In this document: positions 25,735 to 34,243 of the stretch, piece after piece
Numbering within the stretch: the first letter of the stretch is position 1
Layout: each line of letters starts with the position of its first letter
Assembly: GCA_020249145.1 (NCBI GenBank)
Contig: JADCGF010000007.1
Coordinates: 124,001-188,000 of the forward strand
Direction of reading: 5' to 3'
DNA length: 64,000 nucleotides
Source: Roseomonas sp.
Lineage (GTDB): Bacteria; Pseudomonadota; Alphaproteobacteria; Acetobacterales; Acetobacteraceae
Notes under the pieces: generated by a model
Told to the model about the DNA's origin: nothing
The model's database searches: none
What the model saw: the letters and a program-made list of their open reading frames with translations, nothing else
Position numbers and translations under genes: made by a program

Positions 25735-26660
25735 TGGCTGCGCAGATTTTCAGCGATTGGCGGGCGATCCCCAAAGAAGCGCGCGGCGCCACCGTCGCAC
25801 TCGGCAATTTTGATGGCGTGCATCTGGGCCATGTCGCGGTGCTGAAGGCAGCGCAAGCGGCGCGGCCTGAACTGCCGCTGGCCGTGCTGACCTTTGAGCC
25901 CCATCCGCGCGAACACTTCCGCCCGGATGATCCGGCCTTTCGGCTGACTCTGCTGCCGGCCAAGGCGGCCTGCCTTGCGGATGCGGGGGCGCGTTTTGTC
26001 TATGCGCTCAGCTTTGATGATGATTTTGCGGCGCTTTCGGCGGAAGCCTTTGTGGATCAGGTGCTGCATAAGGCGCTGGGGGCGAAGCATTTGGCGAGCG
26101 GGCCTGATTTCGCCTTCGGCAATCGGCGCGGCGGCGATGTGCGCTTCCTGGCCCGCGAAGCGGCTGCGCGCGGCATGGGGCTTTCGATTGTGCCGCCACT
26201 GGAACAGGGGGGGGAGGCGATATCCTCCACCCGCATCCGGCGGCTATTGCAGGATGGCTATCCGGATCGCGCGGCGGAAAAGCTTGGCCGGCCATGGGAA
26301 ATCCGCGGCACGGTGGTGCATGGGGATAAGCTTGGCCGGGTGCTCGGCTGGCCCACGGCGAATATCTGGCTTGATCGGCATTTGGAACCGGCGCGGGGGG
26401 TTTATGCCGTGACGGTGGCGCTGCCTGGCGGGGGGACGGCCAAGGGGGTCGCCAATATCGGGCGTCGGCCCACGCTGGGCGGCGATAAGGTGACGCGGTT
26501 GGAGGTTTATATCTTCGATTTCGCGGGCGATATTTACGGGCAGGAAATTGGGGTGCGGCTGGTGCAGTTCCTGCGCCCGGACGCGAAGTTTGATGGGCTT
26601 GAGGCGCTGAAGGCGGCGATTGAAGCGGATGTGGCGAATGCACGGGCGGCGCTGGCTTGA
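25734..26660 (+). CDS. ribF: Bifunctional riboflavin kinase/FAD synthetase
   Basis: The 308-residue enzyme converts riboflavin to FMN and FMN to FAD. The N-terminal FAD-synthetase domain has LGNFDGVHLGHVAVL (nucleotide-binding HxGH) and SSTRIRRLLQDG; the C-terminal kinase domain starts near GRVLGWPTANI and carries the conserved PTANI. Normal length. The ATG overlaps the LOG stop by one base. Placement before ileS-lspA is the conserved arrangement. Confidence 0.96.
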   Translation: MAAQIFSDWRAIPKEARGATVALGNFDGVHLGHVAVLKAAQAARPELPLAVLTFEPHPREHFRPDDPAFRLTLLPAKAACLADAGARFVYALSFDDDFAALSAEAFVDQVLHKALGAKHLASGPDFAFGNRRGGDVRFLAREAAARGMGLSIVPPLEQGGEAISSTRIRRLLQDGYPDRAAEKLGRPWEIRGTVVHGDKLGRVLGWPTANIWLDRHLEPARGVYAVTVALPGGGTAKGVANIGRRPTLGGDKVTRLEVYIFDFAGDIYGQEIGVRLVQFLRPDAKFDGLEALKAAIEADVANARAALA

Positions 26661-26727
26661 CCACCCGCACACCGCGCGCCCATATGACCGACATGAAAAT
26701 CGTGATGATACCGGCGCGAATTACCCG

Positions 26728-26751
26728 CCCGGCCTTCTGCTGAAGGCCGGG
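26728..26751. terminator. Strong hairpin CCCGGCCTTC/GAAGGCCGGG between ribF and ileS
   Basis: A perfect 10-bp stem with a TGCT loop lies in the 162-base gap, 67 bases after the ribF stop and 71 before the ileS ATG. No T-run follows on the plus strand. It could end ribF transcription in a Rho-assisted manner, or form part of an ileS leader. Confidence 0.5.
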
Positions 26752-26822
26752 AAGATCAGCCCGTAGTCGTCACCCCAGCCGCCCGCCCGGCGGCCCGAGA
26801 TTAGCCCGCAAGGCTCGAAAAC

Positions 26823-29648
26823 ATGAATGATAGCCCCAAAGAGGCCCGCGATTATCGCGGCACCGTCTTCCTGCCGCAGACCGGCTTTCCCATGCGCGGT
26901 GATTTGCCGAAGCGTGAACCCGATATGCTGGCGCGTTGGGACCGCCTGAAACTGTGGGAAAGGCTCCGCGCCCAATCCAAAGGGCGTGAGAGCTTCGTGC
27001 TGCATGACGGCCCGCCCTATGCGAATGGCAATCTGCATATCGGCCATGCGCTAAACAAAATTTTGAAGGATGTGATCAATCGTGCCGCCCAAATGGCCGG
27101 CTTTGACGCGAATTACGTCCCAGGTTGGGATTGTCACGGCCTGCCGATTGAATGGAAGGTTGAAGAAGAATATCGCAATAAGGGCCGCGACAAGGATGCA
27201 GTGCCCGTTCTGGATTTCCGCGCCGAATGCCGTGCCTATGCCGAACACTGGCTTCAAGTGCAGCGGGAAGAATTCATCCGCCTGGGTGTCGCTGGCGATT
27301 GGGCGGATCGTTATGCGACGATGGATTTCGCCTCGGAAGCCGCGATTGCCGCTGAGATCGGCAAGTTTCTTATGAATGGCTCACTCTATCGCGGGCTGCG
27401 CCCCGTGATGTGGAGCCCGGTCGAGAAAACCGCGCTGGCGGAAGCCGAGATTGAATATCACGATCATGTCAGCCCGACTTTGCATGCGAAATTCCGTATC
27501 CTGAAAGCCGGGGCTGCGGATCTGGTGGGCGCGGATGTGGTGATTTGGACCACAACGCCCTGGACCATGCCGGGCAATCGCGCGGTGGCTTATGGCGCCG
27601 AGATTGATTACGCGCTCTTGCATGTCGAAGGCTTGGCCGAAAAATCCTATCTGATAATTGGGGATCGGCTGCTGGTGGCGCTGCCCTTGCTGCCGCAGTT
27701 TGAAAAGGATGCCGGGATTGGCGCGCATAGCATCAAGCGTGTGATCAAGGGTGCGGAGCTTGAGGGCGCGATCGCCGCGCATCCGCTGCGTGGGCATGGC
27801 TATGATTTTGATGTGCCTTTGCTGCCCGGCGATTTCGTCACCACCGAAGCCGGCACGGGCTTTGTACACATCGCGCCTGGTCATGGTGAGGATGACTTCA
27901 ATCTGGGTCGCGCGCACAACCTACCCATTCCTGAAACCGTCAATGATGACGGCACCTTCACCCATCACGCGCCGGGGTTTGAGGGCTTGCATGTCTTCAA
28001 GGCGCATACAGCGGTTTATGCGGCGATGGAGGCGGCGGAGACGCTCGCCGCCACGGGCAAGCTCACGCATAGCTATCCGCATAGCTGGCGTTCCAAGAAG
28101 CCCGTGATTTTCCGCGCCACACCGCAATGGTTCATCGCCATGGATGATGCCAATGCGATCCGCGCCAAATCTTTGGATGCCATCGCCAAGACGCATTTCG
28201 TGCCGGAGGCAGGGCGGAACCGCATCGGTTCCATGGTGGCCGCGCGGCCCGATTGGTGCATCAGTCGCCAACGCGCCTGGGGCGTGCCGATCCCGGTATT
28301 CGTGAGCAAGCAGTCGGGCGAACCGCTACGCGATGCTGCGATCATCGAACGCGTGATGGAAGCCTTCCGTGCCGAGGGCGCGGATGCGTGGTATAAGCCG
28401 GGGGCGGCGGCGCGCTTCCTCGGCCCCGAGCGTGATCCGGCGGCTTATGAACAGGTGATGGATATTGTGGATGTCTGGTTTGAATCGGGCTCCACCCATG
28501 CCTTTGTGCTGCCGCCGCGCGGGTTGCCCTTCCCGGCTGATCTTTATCTGGAAGGGTCGGACCAGCATCGCGGCTGGTTTCATTCATCGCTGCTGGAATC
28601 GGTTGGCACCAATGGTGTCGCGCCCTTCAAGGCCGTGCTGACGCATGGCTTTGTGCTGGATGAGCAGGGGCGGAAAATGTCCAAATCCATGGGCAATGTC
28701 ACCGCGCCGCAGGATGTGATGAAGCAATATGGCGCGGATATTCTGCGCCTTTGGGTGATGAATTCCGACACGGCGCTTGATTTGCGCATCGGCCCTGAAA
28801 TCCTGAAGCAGCAGGCGGAATTGTATCGGCGCATTCGGAATACGCTGCGCTGGCTGCTCGGTAATCTCGATGGTTTCACGGAAGATGAAACCGTGCCCTA
28901 TGCCGAATTGCCGGAGCTTGAGCGGTGGTTATTGCATCGCCTGACGGAATTGGATGCGAAGATCAGGCGTGCGGTGGAAACCCATGATTGGACCGGGGTT
29001 TATCCCGAAATCCATCAATTCTGCGCAACCGATCTTTCGGCCTTTTATTTCGATATCCGGAAGGATGCGCTTTATTGCGATGCCTCTGACGCGCCGCGCC
29101 GGCGGGCGGCGCGAACGGTGCTTGATGTCTTGCATCGTTGCCTGTGTGCATGGTTCGCGCCGGTCTTGGTGTTCACGGCGGAGGAAGCCTGGCTGGCGCG
29201 CTTCCCGGGCGGCGATGGCAGTGTGCACTTGCTGGATTTCCCCTTTGTGCCGGAGGGGTGGAAGGACCCGGCGCTGGCCGCGAAATGGGCGCGCTTGCGT
29301 GACGTGCGTCGTGCCGTGACGGGTGCGCTTGAGCGTGCGCGTGTGGCGCAGGAGATCGGGTCTTCCTTGCAGGCCGCCCCGGTCTTGTATGTGAGCGCTG
29401 AGGATGCCGCTTTGCTGTCACCGGATTTGTGGGCAGAGCTTTGCATCACTTCCGCCTTCGCGCTTTCGACTGAGGCCGCGCCTTCGGGTGCTTTCGTCGC
29501 CGATGGCGTCGCCGATGCGGCGGCGGTCTTCCACCCCGCCCCCGGTTTAAAATGTGACCGCTGCTGGCGTGTATTGCCCGAAGTCGGCGAATGCTCCGCC
29601 CATCCCACGCTTTGCCGCCGCTGCGATGCGGTGGTCGAGGCGCTTTAA
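26823..29648 (+). CDS. ileS: Isoleucine--tRNA ligase
   Basis: The 941-residue class Ia synthetase charges tRNA-Ile and edits valine. H72-I-G-H75 is in PPYANGNLHIGHALNK, and K618-MSKS follows GR. The editing domain is seen in VVIWTTTPWTMPGNRAVA and GTGFVHIAPGHGEDDF. A C-terminal zinc finger with four Cys (CDRCWRVLPE and CRRCDAVV) shows the bacterial zinc-containing type. Normal length. The stop TAA overlaps the lspA ATG (TAATG), so the genes are coupled. Confidence 0.98.
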   Translation: MNDSPKEARDYRGTVFLPQTGFPMRGDLPKREPDMLARWDRLKLWERLRAQSKGRESFVLHDGPPYANGNLHIGHALNKILKDVINRAAQMAGFDANYVPGWDCHGLPIEWKVEEEYRNKGRDKDAVPVLDFRAECRAYAEHWLQVQREEFIRLGVAGDWADRYATMDFASEAAIAAEIGKFLMNGSLYRGLRPVMWSPVEKTALAEAEIEYHDHVSPTLHAKFRILKAGAADLVGADVVIWTTTPWTMPGNRAVAYGAEIDYALLHVEGLAEKSYLIIGDRLLVALPLLPQFEKDAGIGAHSIKRVIKGAELEGAIAAHPLRGHGYDFDVPLLPGDFVTTEAGTGFVHIAPGHGEDDFNLGRAHNLPIPETVNDDGTFTHHAPGFEGLHVFKAHTAVYAAMEAAETLAATGKLTHSYPHSWRSKKPVIFRATPQWFIAMDDANAIRAKSLDAIAKTHFVPEAGRNRIGSMVAARPDWCISRQRAWGVPIPVFVSKQSGEPLRDAAIIERVMEAFRAEGADAWYKPGAAARFLGPERDPAAYEQVMDIVDVWFESGSTHAFVLPPRGLPFPADLYLEGSDQHRGWFHSSLLESVGTNGVAPFKAVLTHGFVLDEQGRKMSKSMGNVTAPQDVMKQYGADILRLWVMNSDTALDLRIGPEILKQQAELYRRIRNTLRWLLGNLDGFTEDETVPYAELPELERWLLHRLTELDAKIRRAVETHDWTGVYPEIHQFCATDLSAFYFDIRKDALYCDASDAPRRRAARTVLDVLHRCLCAWFAPVLVFTAEEAWLARFPGGDGSVHLLDFPFVPEGWKDPALAAKWARLRDVRRAVTGALERARVAQEIGSSLQAAPVLYVSAEDAALLSPDLWAELCITSAFALSTEAAPSGAFVADGVADAAAVFHPAPGLKCDRCWRVLPEVGECSAHPTLCRRCDAVVEAL

Positions 29649-30205
29649 TGTCGGCGGGGTCCGGGGAGACACTGTCTCCCCGGCGGGGGTCTGGGGGCAG
29701 CGCCCCCGGCCTGTTCCGCCAGGGTTTGATATTCGCTGGATTTATTCTCATTTTTGACCAGCTTTCCAAATGGTTTGTGTTGGATGTCTTGTTGCTGCCC
29801 AAGGTCCAGCACATCCCCTTGCTGGCGTTTGGCCCTTTCGGCCTTGATTTGACCATGGTCTGGAATCGCGGTGTCACTTTTGGCTTGTTTTCCGGTGATG
29901 GCCCTTGGAATCATGTGATTTTGGCCGGGCTTGCCTTGGCGATTGCGGTGTTTTTGCTGCGTTGGCTGGCGCGGGCCGAGGGCCGGATGGTGGCTGTGGC
30001 TCTTGGGGCCGTGATTGGTGGCGCCATTGGCAATGTGGTGGATCGGCTGCGTTTTGGGGCGGTGGTGGATTTCGTGGATACCCATGCCTGGGGCTGGCAT
30101 TGGTATGTGTTCAATGTGGCGGATGCTGCGATTGTCTGCGGGGTTGGGGTGTTGTTGTTGGATGCCTTGTTGCCGCCTCGCCGAACGCCTAAAGATAGCG
30201 TATGA
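29648..30205 (+). CDS. lspA: Lipoprotein signal peptidase (signal peptidase II)
   Basis: A 185-residue inner-membrane aspartic protease that cleaves prolipoproteins. Four hydrophobic segments are present, with the catalytic aspartates at Asp132 (GNVVDRLRFG) and Asp159 (YVFNVADAAI). The start ATG overlaps the ileS stop. The first 24 residues (SAGSGETLSPRRGSGG and onwards) do not look like other LspA proteins; they are encoded by two GC-rich hairpins (29661-29709), after which the usual RQGLIFAGFILIFDQ first helix begins. Downstream overlap with the DUF3035 gene is ATGA. Confidence 0.94.
   Translation: MSAGSGETLSPRRGSGGSAPGLFRQGLIFAGFILIFDQLSKWFVLDVLLLPKVQHIPLLAFGPFGLDLTMVWNRGVTFGLFSGDGPWNHVILAGLALAIAVFLLRWLARAEGRMVAVALGAVIGGAIGNVVDRLRFGAVVDFVDTHAWGWHWYVFNVADAAIVCGVGVLLLDALLPPRRTPKDSV
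29661..29709. repeat. Two palindromic repeats inside the 5' end of lspA
   Basis: CCGGGGAGAC (29661-29670) and GTCTCCCCGG (29674-29683) form a 10-bp stem with a 3-base loop. GGGGGC (29693-29698) and GCCCCC (29702-29707) form a second stem, extendable by CT/GG with one wobble pair. Spacing, G-rich loops and direct succession resemble mobile palindromic elements of Acetobacteraceae. They are read in frame as part of LspA. Confidence 0.75.
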
Positions 30206-30777
30206 TTCCGCGTCCCCAGACCCTGATTCCTGCTTTTGCCTTGCTGCTGCTTGTCGGCTGCGGGGAGAATACGGCGCGTTCGCTTGGCTTCATTCGGGAT
30301 GCGCCGGATGAATTCCGCGTGACCACGCGGGCGCCGCTTTCCATGCCGCCGGATATGGCGGTTGGCTTGCCGCCGCCCCGTCCGGGCGCGCCGCGCCCAA
30401 TGGAACGGAGCGCGCGTGAGGAGGCAGAGGCTGTATTGGTGCCTTCGCTCGCGCTGCGTGACCCACGCCAGCAGCCGCGGGCTGCTGGGGGGAGTGTGGG
30501 TGAGATGGCGCTTTTGCAGGCCGCCGGCCCGGCGCCTTCGCGCGATATTCGTCGCCAGGTGGATGAGGAAAGCCAAAGGCTTGACCGCCCGCCGCGCGAT
30601 TTGGCGGATCGGCTGATTTTCTGGCGTGATCCTCCGCCGCCGGGGATTGCCGTTGATCCGGCGCGGGAAAGACAGCGTATCCGCGAAAATGCTGCGCTGG
30701 GTATTGAGGGCACTGCCGGGGATACGCCGATCGAGCAGCCTCGGGAGCAGAACATCTGGAGGAGGCTTGGCTTCTGA
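30202..30777 (+). CDS. DUF3035-family lipoprotein
   Basis: A 191-residue lipoprotein with signal peptide TLIPAFALLLLVGC (Cys20) and the DUF3035 core RDAPDEFRVTTRAPLSMPPDM. The rest is Pro- and Arg-rich with SRDIRRQVDEESQRL. It is found after lspA and before M16 proteases in many Rhodospirillales and is of unknown function. The ATG overlaps the lspA stop (ATGA), which is consistent with an operon in which LspA matures its neighbour. Confidence 0.85.
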   Translation: MIPRPQTLIPAFALLLLVGCGENTARSLGFIRDAPDEFRVTTRAPLSMPPDMAVGLPPPRPGAPRPMERSAREEAEAVLVPSLALRDPRQQPRAAGGSVGEMALLQAAGPAPSRDIRRQVDEESQRLDRPPRDLADRLIFWRDPPPPGIAVDPARERQRIRENAALGIEGTAGDTPIEQPREQNIWRRLGF

Positions 30778-30849
30778 TTTAGTGCGTTTCCCGTTCACAA
30801 TCGTTCACTGGACACGCACTAAACCTTTGTTTGGTCGCATTTTCCGAGC

Positions 30850-30869
30850 CGCCAAGTGATTTCACTTGG
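30850..30869. repeat. Inverted repeat, copy B of a dispersed family
   Basis: GCCAAGTGA and TCACTTGGC form 9-bp perfect arms around a TT centre. The right flank (CTTGAAAACGCTCCGGCC) and left flank (ATTTTCCGAGCC) resemble those of copies A (2700) and C (60261). It lies between the DUF3035 and M16 genes in a 149-base gap. Confidence 0.6.
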
Positions 30870-30926
30870 CTTGAAAACGCTCCGGCCAGGCTGGTTTCTT
30901 GCCTGTCTGATACCATGTCTAAGGGC

Positions 30927-32288
30927 ATGATGCGTTTGACCCGTCGCCAGACCCTTGCCTCTGCCGCTGCGCTTTGCCCGGCAAGCCCAGCCCTTGCGCA
31001 AAATGCTGCGCCGCCGCCGCAAAGGCCGTTATTTGGCGCGCGGCTTTGGCGGCTTGGGAATGGGCTGGAGGTTGCCTTCATCCCCTTCAGCCGGGCGCCG
31101 GTGGTGACGCAGTATCTGTTCTACGCCGCAGGCGGGGCGGAAGACCCGGCGGGGCGTTCAGGTGTCGCGCATTTTCTGGAACACATGATGTTCAAGGGCA
31201 GCCCCAAGGTTGGGGTTGGGGATTTCTCTCGGCTGGTGGCGCGGGAAGGCGGGAATGACAATGCCTTCACGTCGCGCGATGTCACCGCCTATCACCAGGC
31301 CGTGGAGGCTTCGCGCCTTGGCATGATCCTGGAGATGGAGGCGGACCGCATGGCCGCCCCCCTGATCCCGCAGGAATTCATGGAAAGTGAGCGTGGCGTG
31401 GTGCTGGAAGAACGCCAGCAAAGGACGGATTCCAACCCAAGGGCGAGGTTCCGGGAGGCTTTCACAGCAGCGCTTTGGGGTCGCCAGCATTGGGCGGGCC
31501 GGCCCATCATCGGCTGGGAGGATGAGATCCGCGCAATATCCCGCGATGATCTGGCAGGCTTCCATGCGCGGTTTTATGCGCCGGCCAATGCCACGCTGGT
31601 GATCAGCGGCGCCGTGCCGGAAGACGAAGTGCGTCGGCTGGTAGATAAGCATTATGGCGGCATTCCCGCACGGGATGCCGCGCGGCGGGATCGTGCGCCG
31701 GCGCCAACCCAGGCGGTGGAACCCAGGCTGATCCGGCGCGATCCGATGACGCGGGATGCGCTGTTCCTGAAAGCCTGGATGGCGCCTTCGCTCACCTCTG
31801 GGGAGCGCGCCCATGCGCTACCACTTGAAGTGCTTTCGCATTTGCTGGGCGGTGGCCAGGGGAGCCGGCTGCATAAGGCGCTGGTGGAAACCGGCCTCGC
31901 GGTATCAGCCGGCACGGGGTATGATGGCGATGCGGCGGGGATGACGGAGTTTTTCCTCTCCGCCATGCCGCGCCCCGGTGTGGCGCCGGAACGGCTGGAA
32001 GAAGCCGCCAATGGCGTGATTGAAACCCTGATCCAACAAGGTCCAACCGAGGCTGAGGTGGAGCGTTCCATCCGGCAACTCACGGCGGGCGCTATGCTGG
32101 CTTTGGATGGCTTTGGCGCCGGGCCGCGCATGGTGGGGGGCACGCTTGCCATTGGCCTGCCCTTGGATGCGGTGGAGTTTTGGCCGGCGCGGATCAGTGC
32201 GGTGACGCGCGCCCAAGTGGAAGCCGCAGCGCGCGCTGTGCTGCCAAGCGCCCCCCATACCGCCGCCTGGTTGTTGCCCCAAGCATGA
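30927..32288 (+). CDS. M16 family zinc protease, catalytic subunit
   Basis: A 453-residue pitrilysin/processing-peptidase-like protein. The inverted zinc motif is H82-F-L-E85-H86, with the third ligand at about Glu162 in VVLEERQQ. The N-terminus (RLTRRQTLASAAALCPASPALA) is a twin-arginine-like signal, so it acts in the periplasm. I chose ATG 30927 (next to ATG 30930), where AAGG lies just upstream, over ATG 30915, which has no ribosome site. The next gene encodes the HxxEH-less partner, and their overlap (ATGA) suggests a heterodimer like other bacterial M16 pairs. Confidence 0.9.
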   Translation: MMRLTRRQTLASAAALCPASPALAQNAAPPPQRPLFGARLWRLGNGLEVAFIPFSRAPVVTQYLFYAAGGAEDPAGRSGVAHFLEHMMFKGSPKVGVGDFSRLVAREGGNDNAFTSRDVTAYHQAVEASRLGMILEMEADRMAAPLIPQEFMESERGVVLEERQQRTDSNPRARFREAFTAALWGRQHWAGRPIIGWEDEIRAISRDDLAGFHARFYAPANATLVISGAVPEDEVRRLVDKHYGGIPARDAARRDRAPAPTQAVEPRLIRRDPMTRDALFLKAWMAPSLTSGERAHALPLEVLSHLLGGGQGSRLHKALVETGLAVSAGTGYDGDAAGMTEFFLSAMPRPGVAPERLEEAANGVIETLIQQGPTEAEVERSIRQLTAGAMLALDGFGAGPRMVGGTLAIGLPLDAVEFWPARISAVTRAQVEAAARAVLPSAPHTAAWLLPQA

Positions 32289-33538
32289 GCACGCAATTTC
32301 GCCTGCCCATTCAGCGCGTTGCCGCCAATGGCTTCACCGCTTGGTTGGTGGAAGATCATTCCGTGCCGGTGGTCTCGCTTTCCTGGTCCTGGCCGGGTGG
32401 GGCGGCCTTTGATTCGCCAGGGCGTGAAGGCACGGCGAGCCTTGCGGCAGCTTTGCTGACCGAGGGGGCGGGTGATTTGCCGGCAGCGGCCTTTACCGAT
32501 GCGCTGCGCGATGCCGGGATTGGGCTTTCCTTCGGCGCGGGGCGGGATGATGCGGATGGCGGGTTTCGCTGCCTGATTGATGCCCTGCCAGAGGCTGAAC
32601 GCCTCGCGCGGCTTGCGATGACAGCGCCAAGGCTTGATCAGTCGGCGATTGAAAGGCTGCGGGCGCGGGCCATTGCCGGGGCGCGGCAATCGCTTGAAAC
32701 GCCGCGCGGCCAGGCCGGGCGCGCCTTTTGGGAGGCTGCCTTCCCGACACATCCAGCGGGGCGGCCTTCGGGTGGCACGGCGGAAAGCTTGGCGGCCATC
32801 TCGCCTGATGATTTGCGCGGGCAATTGGGCCGGCAATTACGGCGCGAAGGGCTGACGATTGCCGCTGCCGGTGCGATTCGTCCGGATGATCTGGCGGCAT
32901 TGCTCGGGCGGCTTTTCGCGGGGCTGCCGGCGGGTGCGCCCGCAACGCCGGCAGCGCTGCCGGCCTTTACCAGCTTTGGTCAGCGCGTGATCGGCATGGA
33001 TAGCCCGCAATCCCAGGCGATTTTCGGGCATGAGGGGATCGGCGCACGCGATCCGCAATTTGAAGCGGCGCAGATTGTGCTGCGCATTCTCGGCGGCGGC
33101 GGATTTTCATCGCGGCTTACGGAATCCGTGCGCGTCAAGCGCGGGCTGACTTACGGGATTGGGGTTGGGCTCGATACCGGTTTTGGCGGTGGCGTGCTTG
33201 TCGGCAGTGTCGCGAGTGATAATGGCAAGATTGCCGAGGCTTTGGCCGTAACGCGCGATGAATGGGCGCGTATGGCGGCTGATGGGCCGAATGATGCTGA
33301 AATGGCAGAAGCGATTGCGTTTCTGACCGGGTCTCTCGCGCTGCAATTCACCGATAGCCGGCGCATTGCGAATACATTGATGGCGATGCAGCGGAATGGG
33401 CGGCCGATTGATTGGCTGGACGGGCGATCTGAAAGGCTGCGCGCGATTACCCGCGATGACGCGGCGCGCATGGCGCGGCGGTTGCTCAAACCTGAGGCTC
33501 TATCGGTAACGGTGGCGGGGCGGCCGGTGGGGCTATAG
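32285..33538 (+). CDS. M16 family protein, non-catalytic partner
   Basis: A 417-residue M16 homologue. The position of the zinc motif reads GTASLAAALLTEGA, so HxxEH is absent, while the C-terminal substrate-gripping pair is kept in SRLTESVRVKRGLTYGIG (R/Y). It therefore probably forms the regulatory half of a heterodimer with the preceding catalytic subunit, whose stop overlaps its start by 4 bases. No signal peptide is visible; it may cross the membrane in complex with the Tat-like partner. A 67-base gap with no clear terminator separates it from the CoxG-like gene. Confidence 0.9.
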   Translation: MSTQFRLPIQRVAANGFTAWLVEDHSVPVVSLSWSWPGGAAFDSPGREGTASLAAALLTEGAGDLPAAAFTDALRDAGIGLSFGAGRDDADGGFRCLIDALPEAERLARLAMTAPRLDQSAIERLRARAIAGARQSLETPRGQAGRAFWEAAFPTHPAGRPSGGTAESLAAISPDDLRGQLGRQLRREGLTIAAAGAIRPDDLAALLGRLFAGLPAGAPATPAALPAFTSFGQRVIGMDSPQSQAIFGHEGIGARDPQFEAAQIVLRILGGGGFSSRLTESVRVKRGLTYGIGVGLDTGFGGGVLVGSVASDNGKIAEALAVTRDEWARMAADGPNDAEMAEAIAFLTGSLALQFTDSRRIANTLMAMQRNGRPIDWLDGRSERLRAITRDDAARMARRLLKPEALSVTVAGRPVGL

Positions 33539-33605
33539 GCTGGGCTTGCGCCTGGGCCCGGCTTTGCGCAGGCTGCGTCCTTCTTTCAGGACTCTAAACA
33601 GCACC

Positions 33606-34241
33606 ATGCCTGATATTTCGGAAGAAACCCTGATCCCCGCGCCGCTTGGCGTGGTTTGGCCCTTATTGAGCGACCCGGCGGAGGTCGCTGCCTGCATCCC
33701 CGGCGCACAATTGGCGCCACCCACGGGGGATGGCCTTTGGCGCGGCGCCATCAAGGTAAAATTCGGCCCGACTGTTGCTGCCTTTCGCGGTGAAGCGAAG
33801 CTTGATTACGACCATGATGCGCATCGCTGCCGCATTGAAGGGCGCGGCATTGACCAGCGCGGCGCATCCCGCGCGCTGGCGCATGGGGATGTGCTGGCGG
33901 CGGCTGAAGGCGATGCCACCAGGCTGACCGTGAATGGCAGCTTCACCGTAACCGGGCCATTGGAGACCTTCGCCAATGCCGGCGGCGTGCATGTCGCGCG
34001 CGCGCTTTTGACGGAATTTGCGAATAACATGGCAAACCGCGCCATGGCGGTGGCACCCGCTGCCGCGCCGGCGCCGAAACCCGCGCCGCAGGCCAACGCA
34101 GAAGCGCCCGCGCCGGTGGCGGCACCTCCTCCGCCCGCCCCGCCACCGCCCGCGCCGGCGGCAGAAATCAATGCTTTCGGCCTGCTTTGGCGGGCATTTC
34201 TTTCATGGCTCAGTGGCCTTTTTGGTAAAGGGAAAAAATAA
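33606..34241 (+). CDS. CoxG-like SRPBCC-domain protein
   Basis: A 211-residue protein with an SRPBCC fold (MPDISEETLIPAPLGVVWPLLSDPAEVAACIPGA to about 150), a long Ala/Pro-rich linker (about 155-190) and a hydrophobic/amphipathic tail (NAFGLLWRAFLSWLSGLF) ending in lysines. CoxG proteins serve molybdenum CO dehydrogenase operons, where the tail anchors to the membrane and the pocket carries a lipophilic molecule. No coxMSL genes are near; instead a ThDP enzyme follows after 2 bases, so the function here may be different. Confidence 0.85.
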   Translation: MPDISEETLIPAPLGVVWPLLSDPAEVAACIPGAQLAPPTGDGLWRGAIKVKFGPTVAAFRGEAKLDYDHDAHRCRIEGRGIDQRGASRALAHGDVLAAAEGDATRLTVNGSFTVTGPLETFANAGGVHVARALLTEFANNMANRAMAVAPAAAPAPKPAPQANAEAPAPVAAPPPPAPPPPAPAAEINAFGLLWRAFLSWLSGLFGKGKK

Positions 34242-34243
34242 TC

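Noticed and set aside
33606..34241. Part of a CO dehydrogenase operon
   Set aside because: No coxM, coxS, coxL or accessory coxDEF gene is seen on either side.
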